A stretch of DNA of 64,000 nucleotides from Citrobacter amalonaticus (GTDB lineage: Bacteria > Pseudomonadota > Gammaproteobacteria > Enterobacterales > Enterobacteriaceae): positions 3,348,001 to 3,412,000 of the forward strand of contig JARDVN010000001.1 of NCBI GenBank assembly GCA_028994555.1. Reading direction: 5' to 3'. Numbering within the stretch: position 1 is the first letter of the stretch; every line of letters begins with the position of its first letter. This document shows positions 1 to 12,208 of this stretch, piece after piece. Below the pieces are notes generated by a model. The model was not told the DNA's origin. It worked only from the letters and a program-made list of their open reading frames with translations, and ran no database searches. A program made the position numbers and the translations under genes.

Positions 1-568
1 TACCGACAACGCTCAACGCGAACGCGGTGCTCCAGCCGTAATGGGCGGCCAGCCACGGCGTTGCCAGCATAGAGAAGAATGAACCAATATTGACGGACAT
101 GTAGTACATCGTAAATGCACCATCAAGACGCGGGTCATCTTTTGCATAGCAGGTCGAGAGCAGCGAGGACGGGTTAGCTTTAAACAGACCATTACCCACG
201 GCAATGGCGGCCATCCCCATATAAACGACGCCGGCGTCGTGCCCGGACCATGCCACCAGGGCATAACCAATGGCCAGTACCACCGCACCGAGCATAATGA
301 CGCGCTTGGTACCCAGAACTTTATCGCCTAACCAGCCACCAATGGCGACCAGACCGTAAACCAGGGCGCTAAAGGACGAGAAAAGAGTGATTGAATCCGC
401 TTCAGACATACCCAGTTGTTTAACCAGGTAAACGGCCATAATTCCTTGTAAGCCGTAATAACCGAAACGCTCCCAGAGCTCAATCGAGAAGATGAGATAG
501 AACGCCTTCGGTTGTTTGAAAGCGTTAAGACTGACGCTTTCCGTTGGTTTCTTGTTTGCAGTAGACAC
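1..568 (-). CDS. dtpA: Di/tripeptide:proton symporter DtpA, C-terminus cut off by window start
   Basis: Proton-dependent oligopeptide transporter (POT/PTR family) of the inner membrane. The first 189 codons are present and closely follow E. coli DtpA (TppB). The visible part contains the family motif around [14 protein letters not shown] (residues about 29-42), where ExxERFxYY takes part in proton coupling, and the first membrane helices. The start is GTG at 566-568, which gives an N-terminus ([16 protein letters not shown]) like the family; the upstream in-frame alternatives do not. Reading frame is intact. It lies downstream of nth in the same orientation but is separated by about 600 bp, so it probably has its own promoter. 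In E. coli and Salmonella this gene is OmpR-dependent; I could not place an OmpR site here. Confidence 0.95.
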   Translation of the reverse strand, partial: MSTANKKPTESVSLNAFKQPKAFYLIFSIELWERFGYYGLQGIMAVYLVKQLGMSEADSITLFSSFSALVYGLVAIGGWLGDKVLGTKRVIMLGAVVLAIGYALVAWSGHDAGVVYMGMAAIAVGNGLFKANPSSLLSTCYAKDDPRLDGAFTMYYMSVNIGSFFSMLATPWLAAHYGWSTAFALSVVG

Positions 569-1176
569 TTTAGCCTCTTTTTTTTACATCCCATATTAAC
601 GGGGGTGTTCTGTCACGTGATACCACTGGGTAGCCGTGAATTGTTATAGTGGGAGGGGGAAACGGCGAGTAATGTTCACTATCTTGCACTTTCAGACAAG
701 TCTTTTGTAATAACCTGTTACATATCTCTCGCGTGGTGGATTCGACGGGGTTGATAAATGTTAGCCAGCGTTAAATTTCTCTAAATGCATAATGGCAGTT
801 TTTTACGCTATCGTGAGGCCCTGAAAATCGCTGTATGGCGATATGTTCTGCTATTTCAGGTGTGATGCAGTGATAAAGGCCAGCATCTAAAAAATAGCCA
901 GTGTAATGTTTTGTGTATAAAAACTGACTCATTGTCATTTGATTGTAGAATTAACCAAAATGAACACAAAATTTTACATGGGGTTATCACTATGATCGGG
1001 ATCACAGTTGGATAGAAATTTTCGTTATTAAAAAAATGATTAACCTGAATAAGCGCTAATCACTAGGATTATTCATTTGTCTACGCCGGTGAGAGTGGAA
1101 TCATTAACGGGCTGAGAGGAAAGAAGCAGAGGATAACAAAAAGTGATGGCGGGGCGGATGGGGTTGCCCCGACTGG
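569..1176. other. Intergenic region between nth and dtpA
   Basis: About 600 bp without a convincing ORF on either strand. It must hold the end of the rsx-nth transcript and the dtpA promoter and leader (minus strand). The stretch 890-1080 is AT-rich. I see no clear intrinsic terminator after nth and no repeat family. The G+C-rich end at 1145-1176 lies just past the nth stop. Confidence 0.6.
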
Positions 1177-1813
1177 TCAGATATCGACCTTCTCTTTGAA
1201 CTCACAAAGATCTTCGATGATACAGGAGCCACAACGCGGTTTGCGGGCGATACAGGTGTAACGACCGTGCAGGATAAACCAGTGGTGGCAATCGACCTTA
1301 AACTCTGCGGGGACCACTTTCAGCAGTTTCTCTTCCACCTGCTCAACGTTCTTACCGGGCGCAAACTGGGTACGGTTACAGACGCGAAAGATATGCGTGT
1401 CGACGGCGATGGTGGGCCAGCCGAAGGCGGTATTCAACACGACGTTTGCCGTCTTGCGACCCACGCCTGGCAGAGCTTCAAGCGCAGCGCGATCTTCTGG
1501 CACCACGCCATGATGCTGCTCAAGCAGGATGCGGCAGGTCTTAATCACGTTTTCGGCTTTACTGTTAAACAGGCCAATCGTTTTGATATAGGACTTCACG
1601 CCCTCAACGCCGAGTTCCAGCATGGCGGCGGGGGGTGTTGGCAACCGGATAGAGTTTCGCCGTGGCCTTGTTCACGCTGACATCTGTCGCCTGCGCCGAT
1701 AACAGTACGGCGATCAGCAGTTCAAAGGGCGAGCTGAAATTCAGTTCGGTCGTCGGATGCGGATTGTTCGCGCGTAATCGGGTTAAAATTTCTAACCGCT
1801 TTGCTTTATTCAT
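1177..1813 (-). CDS. nth: Endonuclease III (DNA glycosylase/AP lyase), one homopolymer frameshift
   Basis: Removes oxidised pyrimidines in base excision repair and cleaves the abasic site. Both halves align with E. coli Nth: the helix-hairpin-helix [12 protein letters not shown] carries the catalytic Lys, VDTHIFRV carries the catalytic Asp, and the C-terminus has the 4Fe-4S pattern C-x6-C-x2-C-x5-C ([17 protein letters not shown]). The frame breaks after residue about 61 at a six-G run (1630-1635) where the conserved Thr-Pro-Ala-Ala needs five; deleting one base gives exactly 211 aa, the family length. The ATG overlaps the rsxE stop (ATGA), so nth is the last gene of the rsx operon, as in E. 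coli. Confidence 0.95.
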
Positions 1814-2508
1814 GAGACATTCCCTGGTTCACCGGAGGGCAACTCCGTTGTGACAGACGCACTGGCGCGACGTTTTTTCATCTTCTCATCAATGAGAAAT
1901 TTTACCGCCAGCATGAGTCCCAGGCCAATAAAGGCGCCGGGTGGCAACATTGCCAGCAGGAAAGGAGAGTCGGTGTGGAAAATTTCCACGCGCAGAACCT
2001 TCGCCCAGTTACCCAGCAGCCCATCCGCGCCGTCAAACAAGGTTCCGTTGCCGATGATCTCACGCAGAGAGCCCAGCACAAACATAGCGCCGGTTGCGCC
2101 CATCCCGATGGAAAACCCGTCGAGCGCAGAGAGCGCCGGACCCTTTTTAGCGGCGAAGGCTTCAGCACGTCCCACCACGATGCAGTTGGTGACGATGAGT
2201 GGAATAAAAATCCCCAGCGACTGATAGAGGCCAAAGGCATAGGCGTTAATCAGCATCTGTACCACACTGACGACCGACGCGATAATCATTACATAAATTG
2301 GGATACGAATTTCTGCCGGCGTCCAGCGACGTAATGTCGAGACCGCCAGGTTAGTCAGGGTCAACACCAGCGTGGTGGCAAGACCCAGACCCAACGCATT
2401 GGTCGCCGTAGAGGTTACCGCCAGCAGAGGGCACAGCCCCAACAGTTGCACCAGCGCCGAGTTGTTTTTCCACAATCCCTGAACGATGACGTCTTTTATT
2501 TCGCTCAT
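1810..2508 (-). CDS. rsxE: Electron transport complex subunit RsxE
   Basis: Integral membrane subunit of the Rsx/Rnf complex, which uses reducing power to keep the SoxR iron-sulfur cluster reduced and so turns off the SoxRS response. 232 aa, six predicted hydrophobic segments, homologous to NqrD. The sequence ([20 protein letters not shown]) is nearly that of E. coli RsxE. Intact frame. Start ATG at 2508 lies 3 bp past the rsxG stop, and the stop overlaps the nth start, showing a tightly packed operon rsxABCDGE-nth. Confidence 0.97.
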   Translation of the reverse strand: MSEIKDVIVQGLWKNNSALVQLLGLCPLLAVTSTATNALGLGLATTLVLTLTNLAVSTLRRWTPAEIRIPIYVMIIASVVSVVQMLINAYAFGLYQSLGIFIPLIVTNCIVVGRAEAFAAKKGPALSALDGFSIGMGATGAMFVLGSLREIIGNGTLFDGADGLLGNWAKVLRVEIFHTDSPFLLAMLPPGAFIGLGLMLAVKFLIDEKMKKRRASASVTTELPSGEPGNVS

Positions 2509-2511
2509 GGC

Positions 2512-3133
2512 TTATTCTCCACAGGCCGGAAGTTGAGAAAGTTGCGCCGGTAGCGTTCGGGCATATAGCCCTGCACGCTTGACGGCATTCACCACCGCAC
2601 GCGGCGTGATTGTCGCGCCGGTGAACTGGTCAAAATCGCCGCCGTCTTTTTTCACCGCCCAGTGACTGTCATTATCACCCTGAATCTTTTTTACCGCTGA
2701 AACCGGTGATCCAGTCAGACAGTCGCCGTTCAATTTTATCGCCCAGACCCGGCGTTTCATGGTGTTCCGTCACGCGGGTGCCCAATACCGTGCCGCTGAA
2801 ATCGGCACCAACCAGCAACTGGATAGCGCCGGAATAGCCATCCGGCGCTGTCGTTTCAAGTACGGCCGCCACGGGCGTACCGTCCTGCTCAGCAATATAG
2901 ACGCGGTGATCGCCTTTACCCAACGCGGGCGCACTCACCACGAAGCAACGATCCTGCAAACGGTTATTGTAGCGATTGGCCGGCAGGACCTGATCAAACA
3001 GCGCTTTTTGTTGAATGGCTGCCTGCTCATCAATGGTGGTTTTAGTCATCAGGTTAATGGCGGCGGTCAGTCCGGTCGATCCTGCCGCAAACAGCGCCAG
3101 GGTGATGCCATGTTTACGAATCGTTTTCAGCAT
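2512..3133 (-). CDS. rsxG: Electron transport complex subunit RsxG, one homopolymer frameshift
   Basis: Periplasm-facing flavoprotein subunit of Rsx/Rnf with one N-terminal membrane anchor (residues about 9-28). The FMN is attached to Thr of the motif [12 protein letters not shown] near residue 175, clearly present. The frame breaks at a six-A run (2687-2692 on the plus strand as T), where GGT AAA AAG ATT needs five; corrected length is 206 aa, as in E. coli. Start ATG at 3133 is 3 bp after the rsxD stop. The break is best explained as a sequence error because both halves are highly conserved. Confidence 0.95.
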
Positions 3134-3136
3134 GGA

Positions 3137-4196
3137 TTATCCTTTGCGGTGTCCGTACACGCGAGGACGCGTGTAGTAGTCAATCAGCGGGACCGTAATA
3201 TTGGCCAGCAGCACGGCAAAAGCCACGCCATCCGGATAGCCGCCGAAGCTGCGGATTAACCATACCAACAAGCCCGCCAGCGCGCCGAACACCAGACGAC
3301 CGCGATTGGTCGTCGAGGCCGTCACCGGATCGGTCAAAATAAAGAAGGCGCCGAGCATCGTCGCGCCCGAGAGCAAGTGAATTTGCGGGGAAGCAAGCGC
3401 ATCAGGCGCAAACAGCCAGCCCAGCGTCGCACAGACGCCCAATGAGAGCAGGAAGCTTACCGGAATATGCCAGCGAATGGCTTTTTGCTGTAGCAGGAAA
3501 ACACCGCCCGCCAGCCAGGCCAGGTTGACCCATTGCCAGCCCGCACCGGCAAAGATGCCGCTATAAATGGGGTATTGCATGATCTGCGCAACGGAATGAC
3601 CTGCATGAAGGGACGTCTTGAATGTATCCAGCGGTGTCGCCTGGCTTACCCCGTCAATCCCCATGCGTAATGTGTTCATGTCACCGCCGCTTACCGTGTG
3701 GCCGGTAAAAATGACCTGCAAAGCGTCAATCAGACCAGGCGTGTTTGCGGCAATCTCATGCGGTGGCAGCCAGCTTGTCATCTGAACAGGGAAGGAGATC
3801 AGCAGCACCACATAGCCAATCATCGCCGGGTTGAACGGGTTTTGTCCCAGACCGCCATATAACTGCTTGGCAATGACCACGGCGAATACCGTACCGAGGA
3901 TAACCACCCACCACGGTGCGAGCGGGGGGAATACTGACGGCAAGCAGCAGACCGGTCAGCAGCGCGGAGTTGTCTTTTAAAATTGTCAGCACCGGTTGCT
4001 TACGTAATCTGAGCACGGCGGCTTCCGCCAGCAGCGCACTGGCGCAGGCGAGGATGATCTGAAACAGCGTTCCCCAGCCGAAAAACCACCCTTGCACAGC
4101 AATGCCCGGCACCGCGGCCACTAAGACCAGCAGCATAATGCGCGAGGTTTGACGCTGATTATGCGTATAGGGAGAGCTTGCGATTCTGAATACCAT
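3137..4196 (-). CDS. rsxD: Electron transport complex subunit RsxD, one homopolymer frameshift
   Basis: Large membrane subunit of Rsx/Rnf, NqrB-like, with covalently bound FMN. The FMN attachment motif [11 protein letters not shown] is present in the second half. Many hydrophobic helices, N-terminus [14 protein letters not shown] as in E. coli. The frame is broken at a six-base G run (3924-3929), where the protein [11 protein letters not shown] needs five; after correction the protein is 352 aa, equal to E. coli RsxD. Its ATG directly abuts the rsxC stop (TAAATG). Confidence 0.95.
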
Positions 4197-6796
<2,600 letters not shown>

Positions 6797-6797
<1 letters not shown>

Positions 6798-7379
6798 TAC
6801 AACTTCACCAAACCACTAAAGCCCATAAAGGCCAGAGACATTAACCCGGCGGTAATCAGCGCAATGGCGTTACCACGAAAAGGAGCAGGAACATCCGCGA
6901 CGGCAAGACGCTCGCGGATCGCCGCAAACAGCACCATCACCAGCGAGAAGCCGACAGCGGCGGAAAAACCGTACAGCGCCGACTGTAAAAAATTATGACC
7001 GAGATTGATATTCAGCAGCGCCACGCCGAGAACCGCACAGTTGGTGGTGATCAGCGGTAAAAAAGATCCCCAACAGGCGATAGAGCGCCGGGCTGGTTTT
7101 ACGCACCACCATTTCAGTAAATTGCACCACGACCGCGATAACCAGAATAAAGGCCAGCGTGCGCAGATAAATAAGATCGAGCGGAATCAGGATCCAGGTG
7201 TCAATCAACCAGGCGCAGATTGAGGCCAGCGTCATCACAAATGTGGTCGCAAGCCCCATTCCCATCGCGGTTTCCAGTTTTTTGGAAACGCCCATAAAGG
7301 GACAAAGGCCCAGAAACTTAACCAGTACAAAGTTATTGACCAGTACAGTTCCGACAAACAGCAGCAGGTAATCAGTCAT
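6797..7379 (-). CDS. rsxA: Electron transport complex subunit RsxA, one homopolymer frameshift
   Basis: First gene of the rsx operon: a six-helix membrane protein (NqrE-like) paired with RsxE in the complex that reduces SoxR. The start [16 protein letters not shown] at 7379 matches E. coli; a longer upstream reading has no homology. The frame breaks at a six-base run (7059-7064), where [13 protein letters not shown] needs five T on the coding strand; corrected length is 193 aa as in E. coli. Upstream, 7380-7455 separates it from ydgK, which is in the same orientation and may be co-transcribed. Confidence 0.95.
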
Positions 7380-7455
7380 TTTTCGGCCTGAAATAAAAAA
7401 GCCGCCTATTATCTGACAATCTACAGCAGGCGACAACAGGTTAACTGTAGGGTTA

Positions 7456-7896
7456 TTACGGGTTCACAAAGGTGCTTTTCACACGCGTCGAGCGCTTGAA
7501 ATAGGGCACCAGGAGCGCCGCAGCCAGCAAAGGGAAAATCAGCTGACGCACCGCTAACGCATCGGGTACAGGCGAAAAGGCGAACGCTTTGACCGCCAGC
7601 AAAACCGAGACGAGTAGCCAGATAATATAGTGTTTGGGCACACTGCGTCTGCGCTTGAAGAACGCAATCGTCAGCCACAGGGTGTAATACCACATGGCGA
7701 TCGCGGTGAGAAAAGAGACGCCCCACAACAGCAGATTGCCGGTACTTTGCTCGGCCAGCATCGCAAACGTTTTGGGCGAGGCGAGAGCAGTGGCATACAG
7801 AAACAGGGCCAGCGTTGCGCTCAACAAGGCGACTAAAAGCCAGGCCAGTGGGCCCAGTAACCAACCGCCAATGCGCTGTGCCGGTGTTGTGGTCAT
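7456..7896 (-). CDS. ydgK: DUF2569 inner-membrane protein YdgK
   Basis: Uncharacterised membrane protein of 146 aa with four hydrophobic segments, close to E. coli YdgK (for example [16 protein letters not shown] and the end [11 protein letters not shown]). Function unknown; it sits upstream of the rsx operon in the same orientation in E. coli too. Frame intact. Start ATG at 7896 gives the family-like beginning [20 protein letters not shown]. Confidence 0.9.
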
Positions 7897-7974
7897 AAAA
7901 TCTCCGGAATTGCCAGACGTACCGTTCTTTTTGGGGCAATTATTATAAAGCTTTTACCGGCAAGCGCTACTTTC

Positions 7975-8191
7975 TTATTGCACGTAGTGCCAGACGGATT
8001 TCGGTACCTGGCCGACATCAAAAAAGGCGACCGCCGGAGACCAGTTCTGCGCGGCGGTGATCGGCTGCGCGATACATATTGATAATGTCACGATCGTCGG
8101 TCAGGGTGTAGTGCAAATGGTCAAACAGTTTTTCCAGGCTTTCCAGTGAGCTAATTTTGCGAAATTTTAATAAATAATCCTGAACAGTCAT
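7975..8191 (-). CDS. cnu: Hha/YmoA-family nucleoid modulator Cnu (YdgT), one homopolymer frameshift
   Basis: Small partner of H-NS and StpA that modulates silencing and binds near oriC in E. coli. The translation starts [20 protein letters not shown] and contains [19 protein letters not shown], both diagnostic. A stop appears too early because of a six-base run at 8020-8025 where GGT CGC CTT TTT GAT needs five T on the coding strand; the corrected protein is exactly 71 aa, the family length, ending VWHYVQ. Single gene between ydgK and blr on the minus strand. Confidence 0.92.
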
Positions 8192-8430
8192 AAACAGGGA
8201 TCCCTATTATAAAAATAAAGCTTACGTGTGGTGAACGAAAATAAACCTTCGGTGATGAAAACCGACAGGTAAATGCAAATAAGTATTTTCTAAAATGGTG
8301 TTTGACGTGTCAGACGACATCAGAACGAAGGGTAACGTGCTTCGCCATGACTGGCAACATGCGCAGGCCCAGGAAGGCGCACAATCGGCTTTTTCAGATA
8401 ATTTTACCGCTTTTTCTTACACTCAACAGG

Positions 8431-8465
8431 AAAAAAAACTCGCCAGGCGACAAACGCCGCCTGGC
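8431..8465 (-). terminator. Intrinsic terminator after blr
   Basis: Stem GCCAGGCG (8442-8449) with CGCCTGGC (8458-8465), followed on the minus strand by eight T (8431-8438). It lies just past the blr stop. Confidence 0.85.
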
Positions 8466-8468
8466 TTG

Positions 8469-8607
8469 TTATTTCTGCTGCACTGCGGCGGTGGGTTCAG
8501 GGGGGCTGATAGTTATCAATATGATTAGCGACGCCCAGGAGGACCACGGAGACCGCAAGAACCACCCAACCTGTTAATTCAATAAGACGATCGATGACTG
8601 ACGACAT
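8469..8607 (-). CDS. blr: Small division-septum membrane protein Blr, one homopolymer frameshift
   Basis: Single-pass inner-membrane protein linked in E. coli to beta-lactam tolerance and the divisome. The minus strand encodes MSSVIDRLIELTGWVVL and a hydrophobic stretch to about residue 27, then HIDNYQPPEP. E. coli Blr begins near MNRLIELTGW, so the start here may be a few residues longer. The frame is broken by a six-G run (8500-8505) where Gln-Pro-Pro-Glu needs five; corrected length is 45 aa. The gene is followed by a strong terminator, and ydgJ diverges on the other side. Confidence 0.85.
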
Positions 8608-8836
8608 TTGCGTTGATTTATCCTTAAATACAGGTTGCAGATGTTACTCAGCAATAATTTTTCCGGCAAGTGTTTTGGGAACGATTTCAGTGACTTTATA
8701 ATGGCAAAATGCGCGAAAGTGACATTTATTTGACTTAAGTTAATTAACGGCCTTTTTCGCTGCGGGGTGATTAAACTATTGTGAGTGGTTCATGGATAGT
8801 GTGAAATAGTTGCAGACTGAAACGAGAGGCATAGAT

Positions 8837-9879
8837 ATGAGTGACAACATCCGTGTAGGACTGATTGGCTACGGATACGCCAGTAAAACCTTCCATGCTC
8901 CCCTGATTGACGGCACGCCGGGACTGGAACTGGCGGTAATATCCAGTAGCGATGCAGCGAAAGTGAAGGCGGACTGGCCTTCCGTGACCGTTGTCTCTGA
9001 GCCGAAGCATCTGTTTAACGACCCTAATATTGATCTCATTGTTATTCCCACGCCTAACGATACCCACTTCCCGTTGGCCAAAGCAGCACTGGAAGCGGGT
9101 AAACATGTCGTCGTGGATAAACCTTTTACCGTGACACTGTCACAAGCGCGTGAGCTGGATGCGCTGGCGCGCAGCCTGGGGCGGGTGCTCTCTGTTTTTC
9201 ACAATCGTCGCTGGGACAGTGACTTTTTTGACCCTGAAAGCGATGCTCGCAGAAGGTGTATTGGGTGAGGTCGCCTATTTTGAATCCCATTTCGACCGTT
9301 TTCGCCCGCAGGTACGCGATCGCTGGCGTGAACAAGGGGGGACCGGGAAGCGGTATCTGGTACGATTTAGCGCCGCATCTCCTTGACCAGGCGATCAATT
9401 TGTTCGGTCTGCCGGTCAGTATGACGGTGGATTTAGCCCAGTTGCGACCCGGCGCTCAGTCAACCGACTACTTCCATGCCACGCTTTCCTACCCGCAGCG
9501 CCGGGTTATCTTGCACGGAACGATGCTGGCGGCGGCGGAATCTGCTCGTTACATCGTACATGGTTCGCGCGGCAGCTACGTGAAGTACGGTCTGGATCCG
9601 CAGGAAGAGCGCCTGAAAAATGGCGAACGCTTGCCGCAGGAAGACTGGGGCTATGATATGCGTGATGGCATTGTCACACGCGTTGAAGGCGAAACGCGGG
9701 TAGAAGAGACCTGGCTGACCGTGCCGGGAAATTATCCCGCGTATTATGCCGGGATCCGTGATGCGTTGAACGGTAACGGTGAAAACCCGGTGCCGGCGAG
9801 CCAGGCCATCCAGATTATGGAACTGATTGAACTGGGAATTGAGTCGGCGAAACATCGTTCGACATTATGTCTTGCCTGA
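8837..9879 (+). CDS. ydgJ: Gfo/Idh/MocA-family oxidoreductase YdgJ, two homopolymer frameshifts
   Basis: Predicted NAD(P)-dependent sugar-type dehydrogenase. The Rossmann motif VGLIGYGYASKTFH is near residue 7 and the family EKP-type motif reads VVDKPFTV near 92-99. Two single-base breaks: six T at 9224-9229 (DSDFLTLK needs five) and six G at 9336-9341 (EQGGPGSG needs five). Correcting both yields 346 aa, the E. coli length. The upstream in-frame start at 8810 adds nine residues not found in the family, so the ATG at 8837 after GAGAGGC is preferred. Substrate unknown. Confidence 0.92.
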
Positions 9880-9884
9880 TGTCA

Positions 9885-9911
9885 GAAAAACCCGATGAAG
9901 TTCATCGGGTC
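9885..9911 (-). terminator. Terminator between ydgJ and add
   Basis: Stem ACCCGATG (9890-9897) with CATCGGGT (9903-9910); on the minus strand it is followed by five T, fitting the end of add. The plus strand side is pyrimidine-rich (CTCCTTTCTTT), so it may serve both convergent genes. Confidence 0.75.
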
Positions 9912-9919
9912 TCCTTTCT

Positions 9920-10922
9920 TTATGCGGCCGCGACTTTTTCACGCAGCGCCTGTTTATCCGCCGCGCTCAGGAAGGCGCTTTCCAGCCCGTTAATCTGCGC
10001 CTGGCGAATCTGCTCGCGGCTCAGTCCTGCTGCCGGCGCCGCGACCGTATACTCATGAATAATATCCACGCCCTGGACGGCCGGGTCGTCTGTGTTCAGG
10101 CTGGCGATGACGCCATGTTCCAGGAATGTTTTCAGCGGATGGGCGGACAGCGACGCCACGGTGCTGGTCTGAATATTTGACGTCAGACAGGATTCGATCC
10201 CGATACGCTGTTCCGCGAGGAAATCCATCAGCGCCGGATCCTCAACCGCTTTCACGCCGTGACCGATGCGCTCTGCACCCAGTTCGCGAATGGCCTGCCA
10301 GATGCTTTCCGGACCGGCGGCTTCACCGGCGTGCACCGTAATATGCCAGCCCGCGTCACGCGCGCGGTTGAAATGGGACAGGAACAGGCTGCCCGGGAAA
10401 CCCAGTTCATCACCGGCGAGGTCGAGCGCGGTGATCCGATCGCGATGCGCCAGTAGCGCGTCGAGTTCCTGCAGGCAGGCGGCTTCGCCGAAGGTCCGGC
10501 TCATGATGCCGATCAGTTGTGCCTGCACGCCAAAGGTTTTGCAGCCTTCACGCACACCGGCAATAACGGCTTCCACCACGCCCGCGACCGGCAGTTGATG
10601 CGTCATCGCCATATAACCCGGCGAAAAACGCAGTTCAACGTAGTGCAGACCATTGCGTGCAGCATCTTCAATATTTTCAAATGCCACGCGGCGGCAGGCG
10701 TCGAGAGAGGCTAAGACTTTAACGCCCCAGTCCAGTTTCGACAGAAAGCTCACGAGATCGGGTTCCGTTGCCGTAACCTGCACATGCGGGATCAACGCGT
10801 CAAGGGTTTGTGCGGGGGAGAGGTAAATTGAACTGGCGGCCTAGATCCAGAATGGTTTGTGCCCGGATGTTACCATCAAGGTGGCGATGAATATCAGTTA
10901 ACGGCAGGGAAGTATCAATCAT
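9920..10922 (-). CDS. add: Adenosine deaminase, one homopolymer frameshift
   Basis: Hydrolyses adenosine and deoxyadenosine to inosine forms in purine salvage; cytosolic zinc enzyme. The metal and catalytic motifs are visible: DIHRHLDGN at the N-terminus, [12 protein letters not shown] in the middle and [11 protein letters not shown] near the end. The N-terminal 37 residues are separated from the rest by a five-G run (10814-10818) where LPLPAQTLD needs four; corrected length is 333 aa as in E. coli. The ATG at 10922 gives [17 protein letters not shown]. It is in the same orientation as malY/malX, with a roughly 100-bp gap. Confidence 0.95.
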
Positions 10923-11025
10923 GGTCGCACTCTTTATTCGTATGTAAAAGTGCGCGCTATTATAAAAACAAAAGCAGGGGAAAAGCTATGTTGCGCAATG
11001 ATTAATTCCATTGCGCAACGTTCGG

Positions 11026-12198
11026 TCAGCGTACTGAACGGATCGCGTTAATTAATCCATTCACGCCTTTTTCCAGCTTTGAACGGGGACATCCGGCATT
11101 CAGACGTACAAAACCGCGTCCTTCATCGCCGTAGGTATCGCCCGGCATAATGGCGACTTTTTCCTGTTGGATCAGCGCATTTTGCAATGCCTTATCGTCA
11201 ATGTTCAATGCGCGCAGATCGATCCAGGCCAGATAGGTTGCCTGCGGTATCTGCCAGTTGAGTTCAGGAAACGCGTGGTTCAACGAATCCGCAATGTAGC
11301 GCAGATTCTCCCTGAGATACTCCCGCAGCGCATCCAGCCACGCCGCGCCCTGTTCGTAAGCGGCAATATGCGCGGTCAGCGCCAGTACGGCGGGAGAGGA
11401 CAGGCCATCGCGGCCTTTTAACGCATTGAGATACGCATCGCGACTGTCTGCGTCTTCGATCAGCCCCCAGGCGCCGGTCAGTGCCGGAATATTGAAGCTC
11501 TTGGAGGCGGAGGTGAACAACGCCCAGTTGCCACGTGCCACGTTGCTCCAGGGAATATGCGCCTGTTCGCTCCAGACCATATCCATATGGATTTCATCGG
11601 AAATAACCCGTACGCCGTGGCGCTCACAAAGCGCTGCCATCGTGTCCAGTTCTGCACGTGTCCAGACTTTGCCGGTCGGGTTATGTGGGCTGCACAGCAG
11701 CAGGATCTTGCTTTCCGGGCGTGCCAGCGCCGCTTCCAGTTTGTCCATGTCGCAATGCCAGTCTCCATCTCGCTGTTCCAGCGCCACCGGGATAGCACGG
11801 CGCTGATTGCCATCGATGGCTTTATAAAATGCGTCATAGGCCGGAGTATGGAGGACCACGCCGTCACCAGCAGCAGACCACTGACGGATAAGCTGTGACA
11901 CCATATAGATCACGGAAGGACCATACACCAGCGATCCGGTATCGATGCGCGTATTGTGACGTTGTGCAAGCCAGTGGGCGACCGCGCCGAGAAATTCGTC
12001 GTTTTTCCAGCGACTGTATCCGAGCACGCCATGAGCGAGGCGCTTATTCAGCGCCTCCAGGATGCAGGGAGCCGTCGCGAAATCCATATCAGAGATGGTA
12101 AACGGCAGCAGGTCGGCAGTGCCGAAGCGATCGGCTACGTAATCCCATTGCGTGCACCACGTACCGTGACGATCAACGACCTTTGAAAAATCAAACAT
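11026..12198 (-). CDS. malY: MalY, PLP-dependent cystathionine beta-lyase and MalT repressor
   Basis: Aminotransferase class I/II fold enzyme of 390 aa, intact. It has C-S lyase activity and, in E. coli, binds MalT and keeps it inactive. The PLP-binding lysine is in FTSASKSFNIPAL; the aspartate contact is in VISDEIHMDMVW. It follows malX by 10 bp, so the two form an operon repressed by MalI, whose gene diverges at 13978. Confidence 0.96.
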   Translation of the reverse strand: MFDFSKVVDRHGTWCTQWDYVADRFGTADLLPFTISDMDFATAPCILEALNKRLAHGVLGYSRWKNDEFLGAVAHWLAQRHNTRIDTGSLVYGPSVIYMVSQLIRQWSAAGDGVVLHTPAYDAFYKAIDGNQRRAIPVALEQRDGDWHCDMDKLEAALARPESKILLLCSPHNPTGKVWTRAELDTMAALCERHGVRVISDEIHMDMVWSEQAHIPWSNVARGNWALFTSASKSFNIPALTGAWGLIEDADSRDAYLNALKGRDGLSSPAVLALTAHIAAYEQGAAWLDALREYLRENLRYIADSLNHAFPELNWQIPQATYLAWIDLRALNIDDKALQNALIQQEKVAIMPGDTYGDEGRGFVRLNAGCPRSKLEKGVNGLINAIRSVR

Positions 12199-12208
12199 GC
12201 TCGCGTCC

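Noticed and set aside
13..594. Minus-strand ORFs in a second frame over the dtpA 5' region
   Set aside because: The true frame starts at GTG 568 and gives a clear DtpA N-terminus; the other frame has no homology.
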